From NCBI RefSeq assembly GCF_007556685.1, contig NZ_VJON01000020.1, forward strand, positions 1-47,559: 47,559 nt of DNA, in the 5' to 3' direction. The position numbers and the translations under genes are program-made. The notes beneath the pieces are model-generated. The model was not told the DNA's origin, did not search any database, and was given only the letters and a program-made list of their open reading frames with translations. Source of the stretch: Tepidimonas charontis. Its GTDB lineage: Bacteria > Pseudomonadota > Gammaproteobacteria > Burkholderiales > Burkholderiaceae_C. Below are positions 16,915 to 28,170 of this stretch, in pieces (the stretch's first letter is position 1; each line of letters starts with the position of its first letter).

Positions 16915-17298
16915 ATGGCCAAAACCCCGCTGCCGGATACAGGCCGGCAAATCCTCACACTGACGGGGCTGCGCTTCGACGCCAACCTCGGCATTCTGGA
17001 GCACGAGCGTCAGCGTCCGCAGCCGATTCGCGTCGACGCCGAACTCAACCAGGGCCCGCAGCCGCTGCTGCCGCACGACGACGACATCCATCACGTGCTC
17101 GACTACCGCAAGGTGCGCCAGATCATCATCGACGAGTGCACCGCCGAGCATGTCAACCTGCTGGAGACGCTGATCGGCAAGCTCGCCCACCGGCTGCTGC
17201 AGCTGCCCGGCGTCATTGGCGTGCGGGTGCGCATCGCCAAGCTCGAGATCTTCGACGACTGTGAGGTGGCCATCCACATGGAATGCGGCCAGTGGTGA
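16915..17298 (+). CDS. folB: Dihydroneopterin aldolase
   Basis: Folate biosynthesis enzyme that cleaves dihydroneopterin to 6-hydroxymethyl-dihydropterin and glycolaldehyde; an octamer of a small tunnelling fold. The 127-residue protein has [22 protein letters not shown] (family NxGxxxxE-type start), [30 protein letters not shown] with the active-site Glu, and [20 protein letters not shown] near the C-terminus with the catalytic Lys. The gap of 11 bp to the upstream FolM-like gene indicates an operon. ttcA begins 59 bp downstream. Confidence 0.92.
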   Translation: MAKTPLPDTGRQILTLTGLRFDANLGILEHERQRPQPIRVDAELNQGPQPLLPHDDDIHHVLDYRKVRQIIIDECTAEHVNLLETLIGKLAHRLLQLPGVIGVRVRIAKLEIFDDCEVAIHMECGQW

Positions 17299-17357
17299 GG
17301 CGGGATGGCGTGCCGCGCTCGAGCGCAAACGCACCGTATGCGCGACAATCGCACGTC

Positions 17358-18350
17358 ATGGACGTCGCGTTTGAAAATCGCAAGCTCGAAAAGCGCCTGT
17401 GCCGGCTGGTCGGTCAAGCCATCGACGACTACCGCATGATCGAGGACGGCGATCGGGTGATGGTGTGCCTGTCGGGCGGCAAGGACAGCTACTCCCTGCT
17501 CGACATCCTGATGCGGCTGCAGCGGCGGGCGCCGGCGCGCTTCGAGCTGGTGGCGGTCAATCTGGACCAAAAGCAGCCCGGCTTTCCGGCCGAAGTGCTG
17601 CCCAACTACCTGCGCCAGCTCGGCATCCCGTTTCACATCGAAACCCAGGACACCTACTCCATCGTCAAGAAGGTGGTTCCGGAGGGCAAGACGATGTGCA
17701 GCCTGTGCAGCCGGCTGCGGCGTGGCATTCTGTACCGCGTGGCGTGCGAGCTGGGCGCCACCAAAATCGCACTGGGCCACCACCGCGACGATATTTTGCA
17801 GACGCTGCTGCTCAATATGTTTTTCGGCGCCAAGCTCAAGGGCATGCCGCCCAAGCTGGTCAGCGACAACGGCGAACACGTGGTCATCCGTCCCCTGGCC
17901 TATGTACCCGAAAAGGACCTGATCCGCTGGGCCCAGGTGCGGCAGTTTCCCATCATCCCGTGCAGCCTGTGCGGCAGCCAGGACAACCTGCAGCGCAAGC
18001 AGGTGGGCGACATGCTGCGCGAGTGGGACAAGCGCTTTCCCGGCCGCGTGAACAATATGCTCAAGGCGCTGCAGAATGTGGTGCCCAGCCACCTGATGGA
18101 CCGCGGTCTGTTCGACTTTGCGGGTGTGCGCGCCACCGGCCGGCCAGAGGCCGACGGCGACCTGGCGTTCGACCCGCAGACACTGCCGCTAGTGGCCTCG
18201 TTCGCGGACGGCGATGACGAGGAGGCGCTCGACGCCGCGTCGTGGGCCAGCCCGGCGATGACGCCGACGGTGGCAGGTGCGGCAGGCAGCGCCGACAACG
18301 CCTCCACGCAGGCGCAGCGGCGCGTCATCGCGCTGAGTCCAGCGCCCTGA
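17358..18350 (+). CDS. ttcA: tRNA 2-thiocytidine(32) synthetase TtcA
   Basis: Iron-sulfur enzyme that thiolates cytidine 32 in the anticodon loop of some tRNAs, using ATP and a persulfide sulfur source. The PP-loop SGGKDS is at 39-44. The [4Fe-4S] ligands are in MCSLC (C114, C117) and PCSLC (C202; C205 also present), in the usual arrangement of two Cys in one motif and one in the other. The 330-residue protein carries a C-terminal extension of about 40 residues (from about DPQTLPLV on) rich in Ala, Asp and Ser that is absent from E. coli TtcA and is probably unstructured. Its TGA overlaps or lies close to the next lipoprotein start, so they may be co-translated. Confidence 0.95.
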   Translation: MDVAFENRKLEKRLCRLVGQAIDDYRMIEDGDRVMVCLSGGKDSYSLLDILMRLQRRAPARFELVAVNLDQKQPGFPAEVLPNYLRQLGIPFHIETQDTYSIVKKVVPEGKTMCSLCSRLRRGILYRVACELGATKIALGHHRDDILQTLLLNMFFGAKLKGMPPKLVSDNGEHVVIRPLAYVPEKDLIRWAQVRQFPIIPCSLCGSQDNLQRKQVGDMLREWDKRFPGRVNNMLKALQNVVPSHLMDRGLFDFAGVRATGRPEADGDLAFDPQTLPLVASFADGDDEEALDAASWASPAMTPTVAGAAGSADNASTQAQRRVIALSPAP

Positions 18351-18382
18351 TGGCATCCGACGAACCTGGGCAGCCTGAAGCG

Positions 18383-19030
18383 ATGAACGCCGATCACACG
18401 ATGGCACGGCGCGCAGCGGCGCTGATGGCGCTTGCCGCCGCTGTGCTGCTGGGTGGCTGCGCCAGCACGGTGCGCCTGGAGCATGAGGTTCGCAGCCAAG
18501 CCGCCTGGACGGCCGCGCCTCCGGCGGCCGGTGAGCGCTACCGCTTCGAGCGCCTGCCCTCGCAGCGCAGCGGCGACGCCGAGCGCGAGCAGGCCATGCT
18601 GGAGCGGCTGGCCGAACCGGTACTGGCGCGCTACGGCTTGCAGCGGGCCGAGGCCAGCGAAGCGGTCAGCGCCGTGCCGTGGGCGGTGCAGATCGTGGCG
18701 CGCTCGGTGCGTTATCCACACGCGCCGTGGGACCCGCCCGAGCCTCGGCCGGCGTGGCTACCCCACGGGCAGGTGATCCTGGGGCGTGGGGTGGTCAGTG
18801 GCATCGGCTTGCACTGGACGTTGCGCCCACCGTACTACGTGCGCGAGCTGGCGCTGACGGTGCGCGACCGCCGCAGCGGCGAGGTGGTGTTCGAGAGCCG
18901 CGCAGTACAGGATGGCCCATGGGCCGACAGCGAGGCGCTGTGGTCGGCCCTGCTGCAAGCGGCGCTGGACGGCTTTCCCTCGCCGCCCACCGGGGCGCGA
19001 CGGGTGGTGATCGAGTCACCGCGTCCCTGA
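18383..19030 (+). CDS. Predicted lipoprotein (DUF4136-like)
   Basis: A 215-residue lipoprotein. The signal peptide has a basic N-region (TMARRAAALMALAAAVLL) and a lipobox LLGGC, so the mature part should start at that Cys. The rest contains RYRFERLPS, ERLAEPVLARYGLQRAE, WAVQIVARSVRYP and YVRELALTVRDRRSGEVVFESRA, the layout of DUF4136-type periplasmic lipoproteins of unknown function. I chose the ATG at 18383 because it gives a normal signal length. An ATG at 18350 overlaps the ttcA stop (TGATG) and would indicate translational coupling, but it adds an acidic N-terminal tail. It is convergent with cheV. Confidence 0.75.
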   Translation: MNADHTMARRAAALMALAAAVLLGGCASTVRLEHEVRSQAAWTAAPPAAGERYRFERLPSQRSGDAEREQAMLERLAEPVLARYGLQRAEASEAVSAVPWAVQIVARSVRYPHAPWDPPEPRPAWLPHGQVILGRGVVSGIGLHWTLRPPYYVRELALTVRDRRSGEVVFESRAVQDGPWADSEALWSALLQAALDGFPSPPTGARRVVIESPRP

Positions 19031-19052
19031 CGCGCACCCTCCTGTGCAGCGC

Positions 19053-20039
19053 TCAGGCCGCCACCGCCTGAGCGTGTGCCAGCACGCCGCGCAGCGCCTC
19101 GGCCAGCTCCTTGGCTGCAAATTTGGCCACGTAGGCGTCGGCGCCGGCACGCTGCACGTGCCGCTCGTTGGTGTCTCCGGTCAGTGAGGAGTGGATCACC
19201 ACCGGAATGGCGCGCAGCGCCGGGTCGCCCTTGATCTGGCGTGTGAGCGTGAAGCCGTCCATCTCGGGCATTTCCAGGTCGCTGAGCACCACCGCCACCC
19301 GATCGGTCACCGGCACACCCTTGGCCTTGGCGTCGGCCGCCAACTCCTGCAGCGTCTTCCACGCTTCCTGCCCATTTTTGGTCATGATGAAGGGCAAGTG
19401 CAGGGCTTTGAGCTCTTGCTCGATCATCGATCGCGCCACGAACGAGTCATCCGCCGCCAGCACCACCGCCCCGGGCTTCAGACGCACGGCATGACCCACG
19501 TCTTCCTGCTTGACCTCGACCGCCTCGCTGGGCATGACGCGCTGCAGAATCGACTCAACGTCGAGAATTTGCACCAGCTTGACGCCGCCTTGGCCGTCGT
19601 CCAAGCGGGCGATGCTGGTGACCAGGCCGCGCGCCACCGACGCCGTGTGGTCGGCCGGCAGAATCTGACTCCAGTCCAGCCGCACGATATCTTCCACCGA
19701 CTCGGCCGCGAAAGCCTGTGTGGAGCGGGCGAATTCGGTGACCAGCATCAGGTTCAGCCCGGTTTCGGGCGTGCAGCCGATGACGGCGGGCAAATCGATG
19801 ACCGGAATGACCTGTCCGCGCAGATTGACCATGCCCAGCACGTGCTGCGGCGCGCCCGCCATCGCCGTCAGCGGCGGCATGGCCACGATCTCGCGCACCT
19901 TGAAGACGTTGATGCCGAACAGCTCCGACTGCGCCGCGTTCGGCGCTCGCCCCAGGCGGAACAGCAACATCTCGAACTTGTTAGAGCTGGTCAGGTTGGT
20001 CCGCTCATCGACCTCTTTTTGGAATGCCGTGCTGCTCAT
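19053..20039 (-). CDS. cheV: Chemotaxis coupling protein CheV (CheW-REC)
   Basis: Couples chemoreceptors to the CheA kinase, and its receiver domain lets phosphorylation tune this coupling (adaptation). The 328-residue protein has a CheW-like domain at about 20-170 (ELFGINVFKVREIV, VLGMVNLRGQVIPVIDLP) and a receiver domain at about 190-318 with acidic DD (197-198), phospho-acceptor Asp254 in VVLSDLEMPEMDGF, Ser/Thr in HSS and Lys in VAKF. No other chemotaxis genes are in this window, so it acts with che genes elsewhere. The start at 20039 is the first Met fitting the domain limits. About 170 bp separate it from the divergent histidine phosphatase gene. Confidence 0.93.
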   Translation of the reverse strand: MSSTAFQKEVDERTNLTSSNKFEMLLFRLGRAPNAAQSELFGINVFKVREIVAMPPLTAMAGAPQHVLGMVNLRGQVIPVIDLPAVIGCTPETGLNLMLVTEFARSTQAFAAESVEDIVRLDWSQILPADHTASVARGLVTSIARLDDGQGGVKLVQILDVESILQRVMPSEAVEVKQEDVGHAVRLKPGAVVLAADDSFVARSMIEQELKALHLPFIMTKNGQEAWKTLQELAADAKAKGVPVTDRVAVVLSDLEMPEMDGFTLTRQIKGDPALRAIPVVIHSSLTGDTNERHVQRAGADAYVAKFAAKELAEALRGVLAHAQAVAA

Positions 20040-20210
20040 GGGGGGCTTTCGGTGGGTGGATACGGGTCTGCCATTGAGCGCGTCGCAGCCGCCGACGTGC
20101 GCTGGATGACGCCTCGCACATGTGCACTGCCGCGCCCGACCGCCGGTGCGCGACACGCCTGTCGGTTACCATTCTAGGCAGTTCCATCGTCGCTTCGCAA
20201 GCTCCGCCCT

Positions 20211-20864
20211 ATGCACGCCACCCGCATCTTGGCCATTCGTCATGGCGAGACCGCCTGGAACCGCGACGCACGCATCCAGGGCCAACTCGACATCGGGCTC
20301 AACGATACCGGGCGCTGGCAGGCGCAGCGGGTGGCGCAGGCGCTCGACGGCGAAGCCATCGACGCGCTGTACGCCAGCGATTTGGCGCGCGCGCGCGACA
20401 CCGCCGCCGCCATCGGCCAACGGCGCACGTTGTCCGTGCAACTGCACCCGGGGCTACGCGAGCGTCATTTCGGCATCTTCCAGGGCCGCACCTGGCGCGA
20501 ACTGGAGGCCGAGCATCCCGACGTGGTACAGGCCTGGAAAACCCGCGTGCCCGACTACGCACCGCCGGGGGGCGAGTCGCTGCTGGCGTTGCGCACCCGG
20601 GTGGAGCAGACCTTGGCTGAATTGGCGGCGCGCCACCTGGGCGGGCAGATCGTGGTGGTGGCGCACGGTGGCGTGCTCGACATTCTGTACCGCGCCGCAG
20701 CGCGCGTCGATCTGCAGGCGCCGCGCGCCTGGGCCATGGGTAACGCGGCCATCCACCGGGTGCTGTGGTCGCCCGACGGCGGCTTTGCCCTGCTGTCATG
20801 GGGCGATACCCGGCACCTGGAGGAAGCCGAAGAGGCCGGCCCGCTGGACGAAGCGGCGCAATAA
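20211..20864 (+). CDS. Histidine phosphatase family protein (GpmB/CobC-like)
   Basis: Phosphohistidine-dependent phosphatase of the phosphoglycerate mutase superfamily, 217 residues. The catalytic RHGET motif is near the start (R10, H11, with Glu13), followed by WNRDARIQGQLDIGLNDTGR. LYASDLARARDTA, the second conserved arginine, ERHFGIFQGRTW with the acid residue, PPGGESLLAL, and VVVAHGGVLDIL with the second catalytic His are all intact. It lacks the insert of true cofactor-dependent mutases, so it is better called a phosphatase. The substrate is unknown; related enzymes act on sugar phosphates or alpha-ribazole phosphate. Its stop overlaps the terminator of the convergent glpK. Confidence 0.85.
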   Translation: MHATRILAIRHGETAWNRDARIQGQLDIGLNDTGRWQAQRVAQALDGEAIDALYASDLARARDTAAAIGQRRTLSVQLHPGLRERHFGIFQGRTWRELEAEHPDVVQAWKTRVPDYAPPGGESLLALRTRVEQTLAELAARHLGGQIVVVAHGGVLDILYRAAARVDLQAPRAWAMGNAAIHRVLWSPDGGFALLSWGDTRHLEEAEEAGPLDEAAQ

Positions 20865-20893
20865 AAACCCGCCCAACCGAGCCAAGGGGCGGG
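20863..20893 (-). terminator. Predicted intrinsic terminator for glpK
   Basis: On the minus strand, CCCGCCC (20893-20887) pairs with GGGCGGG (20874-20868) around a 12-base loop, and five T residues follow. It is 122 bp beyond the glpK stop and ends at the stop of the convergent histidine phosphatase gene, so it may also limit read-through from that side. Confidence 0.6.
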
Positions 20894-21015
20894 CCTTGCT
20901 TGCCATGGTACGCGCCGGCAACTCCCTTGGGGCGCGCCGGCGGCCACGCGAGGACTCCCTTGCCGGCGAAGCAGCGGCCGTGACCGCTTTTGCGCACAGC
21001 CGCCGCTGGCCGGGC

Positions 21016-22521
<1,506 letters not shown>

Positions 22522-22566
22522 GGCAGCCGGCGAAGTGAGTGATGAGTGATCGGGGGAGCGCGCGCG

Positions 22567-23646
22567 TCATTCGAGCCCAGTGCCGGACACCGCGCCATCG
22601 AACAAATCGGCGCGGGCGGGCGCCGGCAAGCCGAGATGGCGGTAAGCCGCCAGCGTCGCCACGCGGCCGCGTGGCGTGCGCTGCAGATAGCCCTGCTGGA
22701 TCAGGTAGGGTTCGATGACGTCCTCGATCGTGCCCGGCTCCTCGCCGATGCTGGCGGCGATGTTGTCCAGCCCGACCGGGCCGCCGTCGAATTTGTGGAT
22801 CACGGCCTCCAGCAGCTTGCGGTCCATCAGGTCGAAGCCCAGCGGATCGACGTCGAGCATGGCCAGCGCGCGCGCGGCGAGCTCGCGCGTGATGGCACCA
22901 TCGCCCTTGACCTCGGCGTAGTCGCGCACACGGCGCAGCAAGCGATTGGCGATGCGCGGGGTGCCGCGTGAGCGGCGCGCGATCTCGAACGCACCCTCGG
23001 GGTCGATGGGCGCCCCCAGCAAGGCCGCGCTGCGCGCCACGATCGCCCCGAGCTCCTCGGGCGTATAAAACTCCAGCCGCGCCACGATGCCGAAGCGGTC
23101 GCGCAGCGGGTTGGTCAGCATGCCAGCACGCGTGGTCGCTCCCACCAGCGTGAAGGGCTGCAAATCGAGCTTGATGCTGCGCGCCGCCGGCCCCTCGCCG
23201 ATCATGATGTCGATCTGATAGTCCTCCAGCGCCGGGTACAGGATCTCCTCCACCACCGGCGAGAGGCGGTGGATTTCGTCGATGAACAGCACGTCGTTGG
23301 GCTCCAGGCTCGTCAGCAGCGCCGCCAGATCCTTGGGCTTTTCCAGCACCGGGCCGCTGGTCTGGCGCAGGTTGACCCCGAGCTCGTGCGCGATGATGTG
23401 CGACAGCGTGGTCTTGCCCAGACCGGGCGGGCCGAACAGCAGCACGTGGTCCAAGGCTTCACCGCGTTTTTTGGCCGCACCGATGAAGATTTCGAGCTGC
23501 TCGCGCACCTTGGCCTGCCCGACGTACTCGTGCAGGCCCTTGGGCCGCAGGGCGCGCTCCAGCGCCTCCTCGCGCGCGGACTCCGGCGCCGCCGACACCA
23601 GGCGCGGGCGCGGCACCGGGGCAAAGTCGTCGGTCTGAATACTCAT
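22567..23646 (-). CDS. ruvB: Holliday junction helicase motor RuvB
   Basis: AAA+ motor that drives branch migration of Holliday junctions with RuvA. The 359-residue protein starts [10 protein letters not shown] after ruvA. Walker [10 protein letters not shown] (72-80), Walker B with DEIH (123-126), sensor 1 in LVGATTRAG, the arginine finger region [10 protein letters not shown], and sensor 2 [12 protein letters not shown] are all present. The C-terminal winged-helix DNA-binding domain contains RTPRGRVAT. It lies 7 bp from ruvA on the same strand, the standard ruvAB arrangement; ruvC is not in this window. Confidence 0.97.
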   Translation of the reverse strand: MSIQTDDFAPVPRPRLVSAAPESAREEALERALRPKGLHEYVGQAKVREQLEIFIGAAKKRGEALDHVLLFGPPGLGKTTLSHIIAHELGVNLRQTSGPVLEKPKDLAALLTSLEPNDVLFIDEIHRLSPVVEEILYPALEDYQIDIMIGEGPAARSIKLDLQPFTLVGATTRAGMLTNPLRDRFGIVARLEFYTPEELGAIVARSAALLGAPIDPEGAFEIARRSRGTPRIANRLLRRVRDYAEVKGDGAITRELAARALAMLDVDPLGFDLMDRKLLEAVIHKFDGGPVGLDNIAASIGEEPGTIEDVIEPYLIQQGYLQRTPRGRVATLAAYRHLGLPAPARADLFDGAVSGTGLE

Positions 23647-23653
23647 GGCCGCC

Positions 23654-24229
23654 TCACTTGGCCAGCGCCTTCAGCGCCAGCTTGATGCCTTCACTCACAC
23701 CCACCCCGGCGGGCAGGGCCTGCAGCGCCGCCACCGCTTCGCGCTCGCTGTAGCCCAGCGCCAGCAGCGCCTGCTGGATGTCGGCGGCAGCGTCGCTGAC
23801 CGGCGCCGGCGCCAGCGCAACCGGCGACACCCCCAGTTTGCCTTTGAGCTCGAGCAGCAACCGCTCGGCGGTCTTTTTGCCGATGCCGGGAATCTTGATC
23901 AAACGCGCCGCCTGCTGCTGCGCCACCGCCTGCGCCAGCTCATCGACGCTCAGGCCCGACAGCAGCGCCAGCGCGATGCGCGGCCCCACGCCGCTGATTT
24001 TGATCAGCTCTCGAAACGCCGTGCGCTCGGCCGCGCTGGCAAAGCCAAACAGCATTTGCGCGTCTTCGCGCACCACGAAGTGCGTCAGCAGCGCCACGCG
24101 CTCGCCCACCGCCGGCAAGCCGTAGAAGGTGCTCATCGGCACCTCGACTTCGTAGCCCACGCCGTGGCAATCGATCAGAAGGTGCGGCGGGTGCTTTTCC
24201 AACAATGTGCCGCTCAGTTTGCCTATCAT
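23654..24229 (-). CDS. ruvA: Holliday junction branch-migration protein RuvA
   Basis: Tetrameric junction-binding protein that targets RuvB to the crossover. It is 191 residues. The N-terminal OB fold begins [23 protein letters not shown], with [17 protein letters not shown]. Two helix-hairpin-helix motifs follow ([17 protein letters not shown] and [23 protein letters not shown]). The C-terminal domain III that contacts RuvB starts near [17 protein letters not shown]. Its start is divergent from phoH with about 40 bp between, so their promoters overlap. It is probably the first gene of a ruvA-ruvB(-glpK) unit. Confidence 0.97.
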   Translation of the reverse strand: MIGKLSGTLLEKHPPHLLIDCHGVGYEVEVPMSTFYGLPAVGERVALLTHFVVREDAQMLFGFASAAERTAFRELIKISGVGPRIALALLSGLSVDELAQAVAQQQAARLIKIPGIGKKTAERLLLELKGKLGVSPVALAPAPVSDAAADIQQALLALGYSEREAVAALQALPAGVGVSEGIKLALKALAK

Positions 24230-24268
24230 TCACGTCTGGCCCTCGCTGCATCAGATGGAATTATCGAC

Positions 24269-25219
<951 letters not shown>

Positions 25220-25280
25220 CGCCGACACCTGCCCCGCCCGATGCCACCAAACTGCCGCTAACTGGATAGAACACCGCCCC

Positions 25281-25742
25281 ATGCCGCTGCCCCAGCTGAG
25301 CCTGTCACTGCAATTCGCCCGCTTCGACGGCGTGGCCGTACACCGCGCCGCGCTGCCACGCCACGCGGTGCGGCGCTGGCTGCGCCATGCGCTGGCGCGC
25401 GACGGCGAGCTGGCCGTGCGCATCGTCGATGAGGCCGAAGGCCGGGCGCTGAACCGCGACTTTCGCGGCAAGGACTACGCCACCAATGTGCTGACCTTCG
25501 ACTACGCACACGCCCCGGTGGTGCAGGCCGATCTGGTGCTGTGCGCCCCCGTGGTGGCGCGCGAAGCCCAAGAGCAGGGCAAACCGCTGCGGGCGCACTA
25601 TGCGCACCTGTTGGTGCACGGGGCCCTGCACGCCCAGGGCTGGGATCACGAAACCAGCGAAGCCGACGCCGAGGCGATGGAGGCGCGCGAAGTCGCCATT
25701 TTGGCAGCGCTGGGCTTTCCCAATCCATACGCGGCGCGCTGA
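25281..25742 (+). CDS. ybeY: Endoribonuclease YbeY (16S rRNA maturation)
   Basis: Single-strand endoribonuclease needed for 16S rRNA 3' maturation and ribosome quality control. The 153-residue protein contains the zinc-binding triad [11 protein letters not shown] (H113, H117, H123), the strict family signature. [17 protein letters not shown], before it, is the conserved substrate-side motif. The start is ATG at 25281, giving the normal length. It follows ybeZ on the same strand and is convergent with the CDF transporter gene 15 bp away. Confidence 0.95.
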   Translation: MPLPQLSLSLQFARFDGVAVHRAALPRHAVRRWLRHALARDGELAVRIVDEAEGRALNRDFRGKDYATNVLTFDYAHAPVVQADLVLCAPVVAREAQEQGKPLRAHYAHLLVHGALHAQGWDHETSEADAEAMEAREVAILAALGFPNPYAAR

Positions 25743-25757
25743 CGGCGCGCGGCCGCC

Positions 25758-26696
25758 TCACTTCAGATCGGCGACATCGTCGAAATGCGCTTCGACATCG
25801 CTGGGCAGCAGTTGAATCGTGGCGCGCAGCCCTGGCACTGCGCTCATCAGCGCCTGCTCCACGCTCAGGCGCAAGGCGGCGGCGCGCCCCAGTGTCCAGT
25901 TCGCCGGCATGTGCATGTGCAGGTCCACATAGCGGCGCTGGCCGGCCTTGCGCGTGTGCACGTGGTCGAAGCGCACGATTTCGACGCCGTCGCGCTGGTG
26001 GGCAAAACCCTGCAGCACGCGGTCGATTTCGGCGCGCACTTCGGGTTCGACCGCTTCGTCCATCAGCCCCTGCGACGCCTGCCACAGCAGCCGCGTGCCC
26101 TCACGCGCGATATTGGCGCCCACGGCCAGCGCCACCAGCGCATCCAGCCACAGCCAGCCGGTGGCAGCCGCCAACCCCAGGCCGACGACCACTCCGGCCG
26201 ACGTCCACACGTCGGTGAACAGATGGCGCGCATCCCCCTCCAGCGCCGCCGAGCGATGCACGCGCGCTGCCCGCAGCATGACCCAGGCCAGCGTGCCGTT
26301 GAGCACCGAACTCAGCACCGACAGCGCCAGCCCCCAGTCCAGCCGCTGCAGCGGCTGCGGCATCCACAGACGCTGCAGCGCCGCCCAGGCAATGCCGGCG
26401 GCCGCCGCCAAGATCAACAAACCTTCGAAGCCAGCGGAAAAATACTCCGCCTTGTGGTGACCATACGGGTGCGCATCGTCGGCCGGGCGCGCCGCCACCG
26501 TCACCATCCACAGGCCAAACATCGCGCCGGCCAGGTTGACCAGCGACTCCAGCGCATCCGACAGCAGCCCCACCGAGTCGGTGAGCCACCACGCCAGCGT
26601 CTTGAGCACGATGGTGGCCACGGCCACGCCGACCGACACCGCCAACAGGCGCTGCGGGGTCAGGCGCCGCCAAAGCGACGGGGGTGAAGAGGCCAT
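25758..26696 (-). CDS. Cation diffusion facilitator (FieF-like) transporter
   Basis: Inner-membrane proton-coupled efflux pump for divalent metal ions, 312 residues. Six helices are visible in the first 200 residues, followed by a cytoplasmic ferredoxin-like domain (from about 210) with VDLHMHMPANWT. The helix 2 metal site reads SDALES, so the second acidic ligand of the DxxxD pair is Glu; helix 5 carries the canonical HxxxD (GDARHLFTDVWT). The Glu may change metal preference. The ATG at 26696 is preferred because GGAG lies 11 bases upstream; a GTG at 26708 would overlap the tyrS stop (GTGA) and give MSDA. Either way it is tightly linked to tyrS. Confidence 0.88.
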   Translation of the reverse strand: MASSPPSLWRRLTPQRLLAVSVGVAVATIVLKTLAWWLTDSVGLLSDALESLVNLAGAMFGLWMVTVAARPADDAHPYGHHKAEYFSAGFEGLLILAAAAGIAWAALQRLWMPQPLQRLDWGLALSVLSSVLNGTLAWVMLRAARVHRSAALEGDARHLFTDVWTSAGVVVGLGLAAATGWLWLDALVALAVGANIAREGTRLLWQASQGLMDEAVEPEVRAEIDRVLQGFAHQRDGVEIVRFDHVHTRKAGQRRYVDLHMHMPANWTLGRAAALRLSVEQALMSAVPGLRATIQLLPSDVEAHFDDVADLK

Positions 26697-26704
26697 GGCG
26701 TCGC

Positions 26705-27964
26705 TCACTCCAGCGTCACGCGGGCAAATTTGCGCTTGCCCACCTGCACGACGTAGGTGCCCGCGCCGAGCTTCAAGCCACGGTCGCTCACCACCGCGCC
26801 GTCCACGCGCACACCGCCGCCGTCGATGAGGCGGTTGGCCTCGCTGGTCGAGGGGGCCAAACCCGCGCTCTTGAGCAGCACGCCGATGCCCAGCGGCGCC
26901 CCCTGCAGCCGCACGGCGGCGATCTCATCGGGTATGCCGCCCTTGGCGCGGAGGTTGAAATCCTGCTCGGCCGCGTCGGCTGCGCGCGCACTGTGAAAAC
27001 GCGTCGTGATCTCCTTGGCCAGCAGCACCTTGGCGTCGCGCGGGTTGCGGCCCGCGGCCACCTCGCGCTTGAGCGCCTCGATCTCGGCCAGCGGACGCAG
27101 CGACAACAGGGGATACCAGCGCCACATCAGTTCGTCGCTGATCGACATCACCTTGGCGAACATGGTGTTGGCGTCTTCGGTGATGCCGATGTAGTTGCCC
27201 TTGGACTTGGACATTTTCTCCACGCCGTCCAAGCCTTCGAGCAGCGGCATGGTCAGGATGCACTGCGGCTCCTGCCCGTACTCCTGCTGCAGGTGGCGAC
27301 CCATCAGCAAATTGAACTTCTGATCGGTGCCGCCCAGCTCCAGGTCGGCGCGCAAGGCCACCGAGTCGTAGCCCTGCATCAGCGGGTAGAGAAATTCGTG
27401 GATCGAAATCGGCGTGCCGGCCTTGAAGCGCTTGGTGAAGTCGTCGCGCTCCATCATGCGCGCCACCGTGTATTTGGCCGCCAGCTGGATCAGGCCGCGC
27501 GCGCCCAGCGCGTCGCTCCATTCGCTGTTGTAGCGGATTTCGGTACGCGCCGGATCCAGCACCAGGCTGGCCTGGCGGTAGTAGGTCTCGGCGTTGGCCT
27601 GGATCTGCTCCGGCGTCAGCGGCGGACGGGTCGCGTTGCGGCCCGAAGGGTCACCGATCAGCGACGTGAAGTCACCGATCAGAAAAATGACGGTATGCCC
27701 GAGGTCTTGCAACTGGCGCAGTTTGTTGAGCACAACCGTGTGGCCGAGGTGGATGTCGGGCGCCGTGGGGTCCAGGCCCAACTTGATGCGCAGGGGCACG
27801 CCCGTGGCCTCGCTGCGGCGCAGCTTGCGCACCCAATCCGCCACCGGCAACAGTTCCTCGCAGCCGCGCAGCGTCACCGCCAGCGCGTTGCGCACGGCCT
27901 CCGTTGCGCCCTCCAGCGCCGCGGCAACGGGGTCGTCGGTGGCCATCGCTGTATCTTTGTTCAT
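26705..27964 (-). CDS. tyrS: Tyrosyl-tRNA synthetase
   Basis: Charges tRNA-Tyr with tyrosine; class I synthetase, 419 residues, the longer-insertion bacterial type. The HIGH signature appears as HLGH (72-75) and KMSKS is intact at 250-254. [10 protein letters not shown] and [29 protein letters not shown] form the tyrosine and tRNA-recognition parts. A C-terminal S4 RNA-binding domain contains [18 protein letters not shown]. The start at 27964 ([10 protein letters not shown]) has little Shine-Dalgarno; a second ATG at 27946 is an alternative. It is divergent from the M23 peptidase and followed by the CDF gene with a 4-bp-type overlap of stop and start. Confidence 0.95.
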   Translation of the reverse strand: MNKDTAMATDDPVAAALEGATEAVRNALAVTLRGCEELLPVADWVRKLRRSEATGVPLRIKLGLDPTAPDIHLGHTVVLNKLRQLQDLGHTVIFLIGDFTSLIGDPSGRNATRPPLTPEQIQANAETYYRQASLVLDPARTEIRYNSEWSDALGARGLIQLAAKYTVARMMERDDFTKRFKAGTPISIHEFLYPLMQGYDSVALRADLELGGTDQKFNLLMGRHLQQEYGQEPQCILTMPLLEGLDGVEKMSKSKGNYIGITEDANTMFAKVMSISDELMWRWYPLLSLRPLAEIEALKREVAAGRNPRDAKVLLAKEITTRFHSARAADAAEQDFNLRAKGGIPDEIAAVRLQGAPLGIGVLLKSAGLAPSTSEANRLIDGGGVRVDGAVVSDRGLKLGAGTYVVQVGKRKFARVTLE

Positions 27965-27978
27965 GAGGTCAATCCCGG

Positions 27979-28006
27979 ATGACAGGAGCGCTACGGCGGT
28001 TATACT
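27979..28006 (+). promoter_or_regulatory. Predicted sigma-70 promoter for the M23 peptidase gene
   Basis: An ATGACA (five of six matches to TTGACA) at 27979-27984 is separated by 16 bases from TATACT at 28001-28006. A start near 28013 would leave a 5' leader of about 158 bases to the ATG at 28171. The elements are in the gap next to tyrS. No equally good promoter is seen facing tyrS. Confidence 0.4.
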
Positions 28007-28170
28007 GCATTGATTCGTGCCGCCGACCGGGGCTCGCAAGCCTGCGGCCGTGGTTCGCGCCTCTTGGGCGCTCGATTGTAGTCGGCGGGCAATTCGGTGA
28101 TCTTTGCCATCGTCACCCGAAGGGTGGCGGTGGTATCGGGTGGCTTGGTGTCGCCCGCACGCAAACAGGC

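Noticed and set aside
20910-20960. Repeats GCGCCGGC and ACTCCCTTG between the histidine phosphatase and glpK as a CRISPR-like or REP array
   Set aside because: Only two short, irregularly spaced copies of each; no array. No CRISPR repeat pattern was seen anywhere in the window.
27965-28170. T-box or attenuator upstream of tyrS
   Set aside because: No T-box sequence, specifier loop or terminator hairpin is seen, and T-boxes are not typical of this group of bacteria.
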